A stretch of 5,808 nucleotides of DNA. It comes from Bacteroidales bacterium (GTDB taxonomy: Bacteria > Bacteroidota > Bacteroidia > Bacteroidales > UBA932). The position numbers were made by a program, and so were the translations under genes. The stretch's first letter is position 1, and every line of letters begins with the position of its first letter. The notes beneath the pieces are model-generated. The model did not search any database and was not told where the DNA came from. It saw only the letters and a program-made list of their open reading frames with translations. The stretch is from NCBI GenBank assembly GCA_021443605.1, contig JABUTQ010000151.1, positions 1 through 5,808 on the forward strand, read 5' to 3'. Shown in pieces: positions 1-5,808 of the stretch.

Positions 1-74
1 TGTACCCTGCCGTCAAAAGCGGCTAATTCCATCATTTCTATCTCTTCGGCCGTAATTGACTCCCTATAACTCAT
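1..74 (-). CDS. Start of a probable 3'-5' exonuclease-domain protein (partial, runs off the left edge)
   Basis: An ATG on the minus strand at 74-72 opens a frame with no stop to the window edge. It encodes 24 complete residues, beginning MSYRESITAEEIEMMELAAF and continuing DGRV. The pattern of a short basic/polar start, then 'SI(T/S)xEEI', then a hydrophobic-acidic stretch resembles, from memory, the N-terminus of small Bacteroidales proteins with a DEDD-type 3'-5' exonuclease (RNase D-like) domain. The catalytic 'FDTET' motif of that family would lie beyond the edge, so the function is inferred from the N-terminus alone. The start codon follows the TAA stop of the racemase-family gene after one base (TAAGATG on the minus strand), so the two are almost certainly co-transcribed and may be translationally coupled. 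That the frame is a real gene is fairly sure; the product name is tentative. Confidence 0.55.
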   Translation of the reverse strand, partial: MSYRESITAEEIEMMELAAFDGRV

Positions 75-75
75 C

Positions 76-1563
76 TTAATGCAAAGTTGGATAAATAAGT
101 GAATAAGAATAAGGCAGCTTCTGCTCTATCCTCAAAAGCGTCTGTTCATCGATGTTCGAGAACGAAAAAGGAACGGCCTTTGTCGTAATTATCTCACTGC
201 CGGTAATTCTGCCATATTTAAAATCGTATGTAAGGCCACCATCCGGTGCAAGGAACTCGGGCGACAGATCTGCACTGGGGACGCTGATATATGCCGACGC
301 TTCCGTAGCCCCTATATTCAGGGCAAGATTGTGATCGTCTCTCAACGTTTGATAACACTCAATTGCAGTGTACAGTGCAGGATCTATGAACTCGAAGTCC
401 TCGGCTATCAAGTCCAAATAAGGATACTGCCCCCTGACTCTTTTATGTCGCATCTCGGAGATGACGTCGTTAAGTGTCTCTATCACAAATGGATAATGTG
501 TGCACCCGAGAATCACGGCCTTCAACGGAACCTTCGAGCCACTTTGACGATGTTTCTCTATTAGCGAAACAAGATTGAAACGGGCATAATTCGCTGCGCT
601 GTTGAGCTGAATGTCGGTATAGTCACCATATCCGTCCTGTTTGTAAAGGATATCATTGTCCTTGAATTCAAAATTGTACAAGTTCAGGATATCGATATCA
701 AGAGAATCCTCCCCTTTTCCAATCCTCGGCCCGCGATAGGAGTCACGCACGGCAAAAAGAGACCGGTTCACAAAATCGGGGTCGGTATCAACAGCCTCTG
801 CAAGGCCGTAACCGCTTTGATTGACAACGGTCACGTCCATTCCCCTCTCTTTTGCAACTTTCTCAATCTCTTTCTGATATGCACCCGAAGCGATTGTCCC
901 GGGAGTGGCCAGCACTCCAATTGCAACCGGGCTTTTCACTTGCTTTGCCTTCAGAGCATCAAAAGTGGCCCGCACTCCCGCAGGAATTACACCTATGACC
1001 TTTACGCCGGTATTGCTCTTTTCCAGCATCCTGCTGATATGGCCATATCCGTATGCAGTAGCTGTGTTACAGGCAATTACGATTATCTTGACCCTCGGCT
1101 TGCGTCCGGAAGGGGATATCTCTCCTGCATTGATATAGTATCTGTCACCCGTCAGAAACAAGGCATCCTTCACGGCCAGTTCTTCAAGATATTCCCGTCT
1201 TCCCTCTTCCTCATACCTGCCATACGGCATATTTGCCATATCGGCAAAATAGATGAAACTCTCCCCGGCAAAATCGTAAATCTCATCCCCTTCGCGCCTC
1301 CCGGTGATATTGTCGTAATGGTCAAGGGTAATGAGTTTTTCGAGAACAGTGAGCCCACCGGTCCCCGAATCAAACACTCCTATGGGAAGGTCTGAAAGAT
1401 CTTGTCCGTATTGTGAAAAGAAGCCATAATAATTTGACGATGAATCGTTCAGCGCTTTCTGTATGATAGGCAGTTCTTCAGTCCCTACCTGTATGCCATT
1501 CTTACAAGAAACTGATATACATACAGTTATAAAGAAATAAAATAATATCTTCTTTAAATTCAT
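76..1563 (-). CDS. Exported glutamate/aspartate racemase-family protein, putative lipoprotein, enlarged
   Basis: A 495-residue member of the Asp/Glu racemase superfamily, closest in motifs to MurI glutamate racemase, the cofactor-independent enzyme that interconverts L- and D-glutamate with two cysteines. The visible motifs are IGVFDSGTGG (61-70), YFADMANMPYG (105-115), ACNTATA with Cys165, GVIPAG (191-196), IGVLATPGTIASGAY (215-229), GCTHYPF with Cys354 and His356, and FIDPA (392-396). Both catalytic cysteines are kept. Unlike MurI (usually about 260-290 residues, cytoplasmic), it begins with a basic tip, a hydrophobic stretch (6-19) and Cys20 in ISVSC, which looks like a signal-peptidase-II site; the serine at -3 is a loose match to the lipobox. 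The extra length lies in segments near residues 82-100, 133-157 and 282-330 and in a C-terminal part after about 410. The residues after Cys20 (KNGIQVG) are not acidic, so nothing marks it for surface export; periplasmic anchoring is the simpler guess. Activity and substrate are inferred. A non-racemase role is possible. Confidence 0.85.
   Translation of the reverse strand: MNLKKILFYFFITVCISVSCKNGIQVGTEELPIIQKALNDSSSNYYGFFSQYGQDLSDLPIGVFDSGTGGLTVLEKLITLDHYDNITGRREGDEIYDFAGESFIYFADMANMPYGRYEEEGRREYLEELAVKDALFLTGDRYYINAGEISPSGRKPRVKIIVIACNTATAYGYGHISRMLEKSNTGVKVIGVIPAGVRATFDALKAKQVKSPVAIGVLATPGTIASGAYQKEIEKVAKERGMDVTVVNQSGYGLAEAVDTDPDFVNRSLFAVRDSYRGPRIGKGEDSLDIDILNLYNFEFKDNDILYKQDGYGDYTDIQLNSAANYARFNLVSLIEKHRQSGSKVPLKAVILGCTHYPFVIETLNDVISEMRHKRVRGQYPYLDLIAEDFEFIDPALYTAIECYQTLRDDHNLALNIGATEASAYISVPSADLSPEFLAPDGGLTYDFKYGRITGSEIITTKAVPFSFSNIDEQTLLRIEQKLPYSYSLIYPTLH
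1504..1563 (-). other. Lipoprotein-type signal peptide of the racemase-family protein
   Basis: This covers codons 1-20: MNLKK (positive tip), a hydrophobic core ILFYFFITVCI, then SVSC. Cys20 is the likely lipidated residue. Cys15 (ITVC) is a poorer candidate because valine would sit at -1. The racemase fold begins only at about residue 59, leaving a linker of roughly 38 residues rich in Ser, Asn, Gln and Gly, as is common for tethered lipoproteins. Confidence 0.65.
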
Positions 1564-1590
1564 CCGACTTTATGGTTGATTTTGAAAATG

Positions 1591-1624
1591 CAAATTTAAG
1601 AAGCCGTTTTGAATTAATTGCAAA
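1591..1624 (-). promoter_or_regulatory. Candidate Bacteroidota promoter for the racemase-family gene
   Basis: Read on the minus strand, TAAATTTG (1598-1591) matches all fixed bases of the Bacteroidota -7 consensus TAnnTTTG. A TTTG (1624-1621) stands where the -33 element would be, with a 22-base spacer, slightly longer than the usual 19-21. Transcription would start near 1585, giving a leader of about 22 bases before the ATG at 1563. Both elements sit in an ATTTGCA context, seen on the plus strand as TGCAAAT at 1589-1595 and 1619-1625. The match is by eye only. Confidence 0.45.
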
Positions 1625-1651
1625 TCGGCCATAATATTGAGTTATTTTTTT

Positions 1652-1659
1652 TATTTTTG
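1652..1659 (+). promoter_or_regulatory. Candidate -7 element for the D-Ala-D-Ala carboxypeptidase gene
   Basis: TATTTTTG matches TAnnTTTG and ends 19 bases before the ATG at 1679, which would give a short leader of about 13 bases. No TTTG or TTG stands at the expected -33 distance; the nearest TTG (1637-1639) is only 12 bases upstream. The T-rich setting makes a chance match possible. If real, it lies about 50 bp from the opposing candidate promoter, so one bound regulator could affect both. Confidence 0.35.
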
Positions 1660-1678
1660 TATTGCTAACAAACCGCTT

Positions 1679-3157
1679 ATGAAAAATTTGTCCAAACTTT
1701 TGACATTGCTCTGTCTTGTTCCATCACTCTCTTTTGCACAAAACAATGTTCAGGATTATATCGACAACAAACTGAAAACGGATTCCCTTTTCATTGGATC
1801 CGCCGTCGGCATCCTTGCAGTGGATGCAAACGGAAAGGAAGTCGCTTCGTGGAATCCCGATATGGCACTTCTCACTGCCTCGACGATGAAAACAATCACT
1901 ACAGGTGTGGCGATGCAGGTGCTCGGCCCCGATTACCGCTTTGAGACTTCGATAGGATATGACGGAAAGGTGACTGACGGAGTGCTCCGTGGCAATGTCT
2001 ATATCATCGGCGGGGCAGACCCAACTCTCGGATCGCGGGACACCATAGCCTACCCGATTGACTCGATTTTCGGAGTCTGGGCAAAAGCGCTGAATGAAGA
2101 GGGCATCTACAAGGTGACGGGAAAGATTATTGGCGACGACCGTTTCTTTGAGAACGAGATGATTCCCGACACTTGGGTGTGGGGCGATTTGGGAGCCGAT
2201 TACGGCAGCGGAACAAGCGGCTTGTCGTTCGGAGAAAATCTTGTGAGATTTACCATTGCGCCCGGCGCGAAAGTGGGAGATCCTGCAATCATAACTCCCG
2301 TGGGGGAACACGCTCCCGAGATGAAATATCTGACAGAAGTCACTACAGGAGGAAAGGGGACCGGTGACAAGACCTGGTATTATACTTCAGACCTCGCCCC
2401 CATCGCCAAGATAACCGGCAGCTATGCCATCGACAGAAAGGCCGACACACTTGTGTTCTCAAACAAATATTCCGCTTCCACTGTGGCGGCTGCATTCAGC
2501 AATTATTTGATAAATAATAACATAGCAAACAACGGATCTATTTCGGTAGAGGGGCTTGTCGATGGAGGATGGCCTGTGGCGGATGTGAACGACATTACCC
2601 TTGTCACCACCACTTACTCCCCTGAGCTGATTAAAATCATAGAGGTAACGAACCGCATCAGCAACAATTTTTTTGCGGAGACAATGCTGAAGATGATTGG
2701 CAAAACCCTCAAGGACGAGGGGAGCTACAAAGCCTCATTTGAAGGGGTGAAAGAGTTTCTCAAGGGAAAAGGATGCAGCACCACGGGGCTGAAGCAAGAC
2801 GATGGCAGCGGCCTGTCAAGAGAAAATTACGTCAGCACAAGGTTCTTCTGCAACTTCTATGAAATGATGCAGAAATACGAACATTTTCCGAATTATCTCA
2901 ATTCTTTCCCCGTCCCGGGACACCCCGGCACTCTGAAGAGCGTACTTAGGAATTGCGACACCGCTCTAAAAGAGAAAATCCATGCCAAGAGTGGATCCCT
3001 TTCAAACGTGCGATGCTATGCAGGCTATGTCGAGGGGAAGAGCGGGCTTATCCGTTTTGCCATCCTCGTGAACAATTTCAACGGCCCCACTTCCGGTGTG
3101 CAGCCTAAGATTGAAGGTTTCATGAAAGAGCTTGCAACCTACGGGAAAACTCATTAA
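1679..3157 (+). CDS. dacB: D-alanyl-D-alanine carboxypeptidase/endopeptidase, PBP4 type (peptidase family S13)
   Basis: A 492-residue low-molecular-mass penicillin-binding protein. The family removes the terminal D-Ala from peptidoglycan stem peptides and cuts D-Ala-mDAP cross-links in the periplasm. Residues 1-20 form a signal peptide (MKNLSK, a Leu/Val-rich core, then SFA before Gln21). The active-site motifs are in order: STMK with Ser68 and Lys71, SNN at 328-330, and KSG at 437-439. The S13-typical DGSGLSR (375-381) is present, as is YGSGTSGLSFGEN (175-187), which matches the conserved 'YGAxxSALsxNEN' region. The long stretch between SxxK and SxN fits the extra domains inserted in PBP4. 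Length is normal for the family. KSG replaces the commoner KTG, a conservative change. An in-frame TTG at 1637 would add 14 residues ahead of the signal peptide, so the ATG at 1679 is chosen. The aminotransferase follows after 47 bp without a visible terminator, so read-through is likely. Confidence 0.93.
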   Translation: MKNLSKLLTLLCLVPSLSFAQNNVQDYIDNKLKTDSLFIGSAVGILAVDANGKEVASWNPDMALLTASTMKTITTGVAMQVLGPDYRFETSIGYDGKVTDGVLRGNVYIIGGADPTLGSRDTIAYPIDSIFGVWAKALNEEGIYKVTGKIIGDDRFFENEMIPDTWVWGDLGADYGSGTSGLSFGENLVRFTIAPGAKVGDPAIITPVGEHAPEMKYLTEVTTGGKGTGDKTWYYTSDLAPIAKITGSYAIDRKADTLVFSNKYSASTVAAAFSNYLINNNIANNGSISVEGLVDGGWPVADVNDITLVTTTYSPELIKIIEVTNRISNNFFAETMLKMIGKTLKDEGSYKASFEGVKEFLKGKGCSTTGLKQDDGSGLSRENYVSTRFFCNFYEMMQKYEHFPNYLNSFPVPGHPGTLKSVLRNCDTALKEKIHAKSGSLSNVRCYAGYVEGKSGLIRFAILVNNFNGPTSGVQPKIEGFMKELATYGKTH

Positions 3158-3204
3158 GAATGTTCTAAAAATTTGATAATAAACAATTTAAAACTCATCA
3201 GCAA

Positions 3205-4404
3205 ATGTTGACACTATCTAAGAAGGCACAGGCAATGCCTGCCTCACCAATCAGAAAACTTATTCCTTTTTCAGATGCAGCCAAAAAGCGCGGCATCAAA
3301 GTATATCATCTCAACATCGGCCAGCCTGACATCAAATCTCCGGTGGAAGCCCTCAATGCAGTGAAAGAGAACGATCTCGAACTCATCGCATATCCCCATT
3401 CAGCCGGTGACATCGAGCTCAGGAAAGGGCTTGCAAAATACTATCAAGGCATCGGAATCGATGTGGATGAAACTTGCATCAACATCACCAACGGCGGCAG
3501 CGAAGCCCTCCAGATTGCAATCGGAGCCACTTGCGACCCTGACGACGAGATAATCGTATTTGAGCCTTTCTACACAAACTACAACACTTTCGCCCTCCAG
3601 AACGACGTTAAGTTCCAGCCAATTACCACCAGCATCGAGAATGGTTTTGCCCTCCCTCCTATGAGCGAGATTGAAAAGCATATCACTCCCAAAACAAAGG
3701 GTATCATCATCAACAACCCCGGCAACCCTACAGGTACACTTTACCGCAAAGAGGACATTGCTGAGATTGGCAAGATTGCAAAGAAGCATCAGCTCTACAT
3801 CTATACCGATGAGGTATATCGCGAGTTCTGCTATACTGAGGAGCCTCACTACTCTTGCATGGAGCTCGAAGGCCTTGAGGATAATGTAATCCTTATCGAC
3901 TCTGTTTCAAAGAGATACAGCCTCTGCGGTGTGCGTATCGGCTTTATCGTTTCAAAGAACAAAGAGGTGATGAAGGCAGTGCTCCGCTATGCACAAGCCC
4001 GTCTCTGCTCTCCCAAATACGGCCAGATTGCAGCCCTTGGCGCTCTTGATGCTCCGCAGAGCTATTTCGATGAGGTGAAGGCTGAATACATTCACCGCCG
4101 CGATGTCCTTGTGGAGGCTCTCTCAAAGATGGAAGGCGTTGTATGCCCTACCCCTATGGGAGCTTTCTATGCAGCTGTAGAGCTTCCCATCGATGACAGC
4201 GACAAGTTTGCACAGTGGCTTCTCGAGGAGTTCCAGTATGAAGGTCAGACCGTGATGGTTGCCCCGATGGCTGGTTTCTATGCGACTAAAGGCCTGGGCA
4301 CCAAGCAAGTGCGTATTGCATACGTGCTCAAGGAAGAGGACTTGAAGGCCGCTATGAAGTGCCTTGAAGTGGCTCTCAAGCAGTATCCTGGCAGAACGAT
4401 TTAA
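3205..4404 (+). CDS. PLP-dependent aminotransferase, class I/II (aspartate aminotransferase-like)
   Basis: A 399-residue fold-type I aminotransferase of normal length and probably cytoplasmic. Such enzymes move an amino group between an amino acid (often Asp, Ala or aromatic) and a 2-oxo acid such as 2-oxoglutarate. Visible landmarks, with E. coli AspC equivalents assigned from memory, are Tyr63 in AYPHSAG, the phosphate-binding NGGSEAL (96-102), NNPGNPTG (170-177) with Asn174, TDEVY with Asp202 and Tyr205, the Schiff-base lysine Lys236 in SVSKRYSLCG, Arg244 in GVRIGF, and Arg370 in QVRIAY, which would bind the substrate alpha-carboxylate. Every catalytic landmark is intact. Which amino acid it prefers cannot be read from the sequence, so no symbol is given. 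It follows the carboxypeptidase gene by 47 bp with no obvious promoter between, and a strong hairpin lies just beyond its stop codon. The leader (about 3176-3204) is A-rich with no Shine-Dalgarno. Confidence 0.93.
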   Translation: MLTLSKKAQAMPASPIRKLIPFSDAAKKRGIKVYHLNIGQPDIKSPVEALNAVKENDLELIAYPHSAGDIELRKGLAKYYQGIGIDVDETCINITNGGSEALQIAIGATCDPDDEIIVFEPFYTNYNTFALQNDVKFQPITTSIENGFALPPMSEIEKHITPKTKGIIINNPGNPTGTLYRKEDIAEIGKIAKKHQLYIYTDEVYREFCYTEEPHYSCMELEGLEDNVILIDSVSKRYSLCGVRIGFIVSKNKEVMKAVLRYAQARLCSPKYGQIAALGALDAPQSYFDEVKAEYIHRRDVLVEALSKMEGVVCPTPMGAFYAAVELPIDDSDKFAQWLLEEFQYEGQTVMVAPMAGFYATKGLGTKQVRIAYVLKEEDLKAAMKCLEVALKQYPGRTI

Positions 4405-4405
4405 G

Positions 4406-4511
4406 GGAGATCCTTCTTAAAGCAAGGAGATCCTTCGGGTTAAAGCCCTCAGGATGACGATTTTGTGTCATTCTGAGGGCTTTAACGTTTTGTCGTGCTG
4501 AGCGAATTAAC
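4406..4511. repeat. Composite REP-like intergenic repeat: two direct and two inverted units plus a decayed copy
   Basis: GGAGATCCTTC occurs at 4406-4416 and again at 4426-4436, each followed by TTAAAGC (4417-4423 and 4440-4446), a tandem arrangement with 20-bp offset. The second unit continues into CCTCAGGATGAC, and its inverse (GTCATTCTGAGGGC and so on, 4467-4486) faces it across an 8-base loop. A further copy, TGTCGTGCTGAGCGAATTAAC at about 4491-4511, matches 4466-4486 at 16 of 21 positions. The core resembles the GTCATTCTGAGCG...GAAGGATCTCC-type palindromes that I recall being dispersed between genes in many bacterial genomes. It starts one base after the aminotransferase stop codon. Confidence 0.7.
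4439..4486 (+). terminator. Long hairpin after the aminotransferase gene, probable terminator or mRNA-end stabiliser
   Basis: Arms 4439-4458 and 4467-4486 pair over 20 positions, 19 Watson-Crick plus one G-U (4453 with 4472), around the 8-base loop GATTTTGT. This is by far the strongest inverted repeat I found in the window. It is followed by GTTTTGT (4487-4493), a modest T-tract, so intrinsic termination is plausible but not textbook. A stem this long could also protect the 3' end of the upstream message. No T-tract serves the opposite direction. Confidence 0.6.
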
Positions 4512-4620
4512 TTCTACGGCTAAGATGTCAAGAAGAAGATTATCTCCAAATTTTGTCTCAAATCTTTTGCATTCTGAATCTGTAGGAGTAACTTGCAGGC
4601 CAAAAGAAAAAATCATCATC
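4512..4620 (+). other. AT-rich leader region of the MetY gene, no clear riboswitch
   Basis: No open frame of note and no recognisable SAM-I core (GAG-rich k-turn region) is visible. AAATTTTG at 4548-4555 matches seven of eight positions of a Bacteroidota -7 element (the first T is A) but has no -33 partner at the right distance. A short inverted pair, CTTCT (4511-4515) with AGAAG (4531-4535), is too weak to call. The last 20 bases (CAAAAGAAAAAATCATCATC) are A-rich, which fits Bacteroidota translation starts. Confidence 0.35.
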
Positions 4621-5808
4621 ATGGAACAGAACAGACTTCACTTTGAGACACTCCAGCTGCACGCGGGGCAGGAACAGGCAGCCCCCGTGACCGATGCCCG
4701 TGCAGTGCCTATATATCAGACTACCAGCTATGTATTCCGCAACTGCCAGCACGCGTACGACCGCGCTGAACTGCGCGACCCGGGCAATATCTACGGACGA
4801 ATGACAAATCCCACACAGGAAATCTTTGAAAAAAGGATGGCTGCCCTTGAAGGGGGAGTCGCAGCCCTTGCCCTGGCCAGCGGCGCGGCAGCCGTGTCAT
4901 ATTCCCTCCAGAACATCACTAATCCCGGTGACCACATTGTGGCAGCCAACAACCTTTACGGAGGATCTTTCAATTTTATTGTAAATGCCCTGGCATCAAG
5001 CGGGGTGTCAAATACGATTCTCGATTTTCATGACCTGCAGGCGGTCAAGGATGCAATCAGGCCGGAGACGAAATGCCTCTATGCTGAGACTTTCGGAAAT
5101 CCAAATAGCGATGTGCTTGACATAGACGCAGTTGCATCAATCGCTCACGAAGCGGGAATCCCTTTGATTATAGACAACACTTTCGGCACTCCATATCTTA
5201 TCCGCCCCATCGAGCACGGCGCAGACATAGTTGTGCACAGCGCCACGAAGTTCATCTGCGGCCACGGCACAGCCCTCGGCGGAGTGATTGTGGATAGTGG
5301 AAAGTTTGACTGGAAGGCATATCCGGATAAATTCCCGACTCTTGCAAAGCCGGATCCAAACTACCACGGAGCCGTATTTGCAGAATTCGCCGGAGCTGCA
5401 GCATTTGTCACCCGCGTTCGCGGCGTGCTGCTTCGCGATACCGGAGCCGCCATCTCTCCTTTCAATTCATTTTTGATGCTTCAGGGGCTTGAAACGCTGT
5501 CTCTCAGGGTAGAACGCCACGTGCAGAATGCACTGAAAGTAGTGGAATATCTTGCAAATCACCCGAAGGTTACGAAAGTGAACCATCCCGCTCTCGCATC
5601 ACATCAAGACCACAATCTGTATCAGAAACTCTTCCCGAACGGTGCAGGGAGCATCTTTACATTTGAAATCAAGGGAGGGAAAGACGAGGCTTGGAGATTC
5701 ATCGATTCTCTTAAAATCTTCTCCTTGCTTTTGAATGTTGCCGACCAGAAGAGCCTGGTGGTGCACCCTGCAACCACGACACACAGCCAGTTGTCGCCCG
5801 AAGACTTG
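4621..5808 (+). CDS. metY: O-acetylhomoserine sulfhydrylase (MetY type), Cys/Met-metabolism PLP enzyme (partial, runs off the right edge)
   Basis: An open frame of 396 codons with no stop before the window ends. The family is usually about 425-435 residues, so only the last 30-odd should be missing. MetY joins O-acetyl-L-homoserine with sulfide to make homocysteine (direct sulfhydrylation, methionine pathway, cytoplasm). It opens MEQNRLHFETLQLHAGQEQA, typical of MetY. Landmarks are Tyr58 and Arg60 in IYGRMTNPT (phosphate contact across the dimer), ASGAAA (86-91), Tyr113 in NNLYGGSFN (stacks on PLP), Asp185 in IIDNTFGTPYL, Lys210 in HSATKFICGHG (Schiff base), and HPATTTHSQL (382-391), the substrate-carboxylate region. 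The long segment after Lys210 (DSGKFDWKAYPDKFPTL and on) favours MetY over cystathionine synthase or lyase, which are shorter. A related O-acetylserine or O-phosphohomoserine specificity cannot be excluded. The ATG at 4621 matches the family start; no Shine-Dalgarno is present. Confidence 0.92.
   Translation, partial: MEQNRLHFETLQLHAGQEQAAPVTDARAVPIYQTTSYVFRNCQHAYDRAELRDPGNIYGRMTNPTQEIFEKRMAALEGGVAALALASGAAAVSYSLQNITNPGDHIVAANNLYGGSFNFIVNALASSGVSNTILDFHDLQAVKDAIRPETKCLYAETFGNPNSDVLDIDAVASIAHEAGIPLIIDNTFGTPYLIRPIEHGADIVVHSATKFICGHGTALGGVIVDSGKFDWKAYPDKFPTLAKPDPNYHGAVFAEFAGAAAFVTRVRGVLLRDTGAAISPFNSFLMLQGLETLSLRVERHVQNALKVVEYLANHPKVTKVNHPALASHQDHNLYQKLFPNGAGSIFTFEIKGGKDEAWRFIDSLKIFSLLLNVADQKSLVVHPATTTHSQLSPEDL

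Noticed and set aside
817..1395. A 192-codon plus-strand open frame antisense to the racemase gene
   Set aside because: It lies wholly inside a well-supported gene on the other strand, and its translation is Cys/His-rich with no recognisable motif. It is a shadow frame.
1637..1678. Upstream TTG start adding 14 residues to the carboxypeptidase
   Set aside because: It would place an odd aromatic stretch before a normal signal peptide and would lie upstream of the candidate -7 element. The ATG at 1679 begins a proper signal sequence.
1724..2311. A 195-codon minus-strand open frame antisense to the carboxypeptidase gene
   Set aside because: It mirrors the codons of a gene with clear SxxK, SxN and KSG motifs. 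Its own translation is His/Ser/Arg-rich and shows no domain.
3158..3204. Promoter between the carboxypeptidase and aminotransferase genes
   Set aside because: A TA followed by TTTG occurs at 3166-3175, but with four bases between instead of two and no -33 partner. It is too weak to annotate.
3400..3849. A 149-codon minus-strand open frame antisense to the aminotransferase gene
   Set aside because: It overlaps the conserved aminotransferase core and arises from its codon bias; no start context or motif supports it.
4491..4545. SAM-II-like pseudoknot riboswitch upstream of metY (CTGAGCGAATTAAC...GGCTAAGATG)
   Set aside because: A few bases recall the SAM-II core, but the required stem and pseudoknot pairings are not there, and the first part is better explained as a decayed copy of the neighbouring repeat.

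Overview
The window looks like a chromosomal stretch from a member of the Bacteroidota, most likely order Bacteroidales. Three things suggest this: no gene start has a clear Shine-Dalgarno sequence, with A-rich leaders instead; TAnnTTTG-type -7 promoter elements lie in the divergent intergenic region; and the proteins read like Bacteroidales homologues. Coding DNA has moderate GC and intergenic DNA is AT-rich. I see no phage, transposase, CRISPR or RNA gene.

Layout. A minus-strand pair lies on the left. A 495-residue glutamate-racemase-family protein with a lipoprotein-like signal (76-1563) is followed, after a single spacer base, by the start of a second gene that runs off the left edge (1-74); it resembles the N-terminus of Bacteroidales 3'-5' exonuclease-domain proteins. 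A 115-bp AT-rich divergent region (1564-1678) separates this pair from the plus-strand genes. These are a PBP4/DacB-type D-Ala-D-Ala carboxypeptidase with a signal peptide (1679-3157), a class I/II PLP aminotransferase 47 bp downstream (3205-4404), a 216-bp gap holding a repeat-derived hairpin, and a MetY-type O-acetylhomoserine sulfhydrylase (4621 to beyond the right edge). That last reading frame is open to the end of the window.

How the genes may work together. The two divergent genes both appear to encode exported enzymes with a link to peptidoglycan: a racemase-fold enzyme that keeps both catalytic cysteines, and a carboxypeptidase/endopeptidase that trims stem peptides. The aminotransferase and MetY are cytoplasmic PLP enzymes of amino-acid metabolism, but a strong hairpin separates them, so they need not share a transcript.

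Most of the window is ordinary housekeeping or metabolic content. I see no clear sign of a new multi-gene system. The two items most worth a second look are the enlarged, apparently exported racemase homologue and the composite inverted-repeat element at about 4406-4511.
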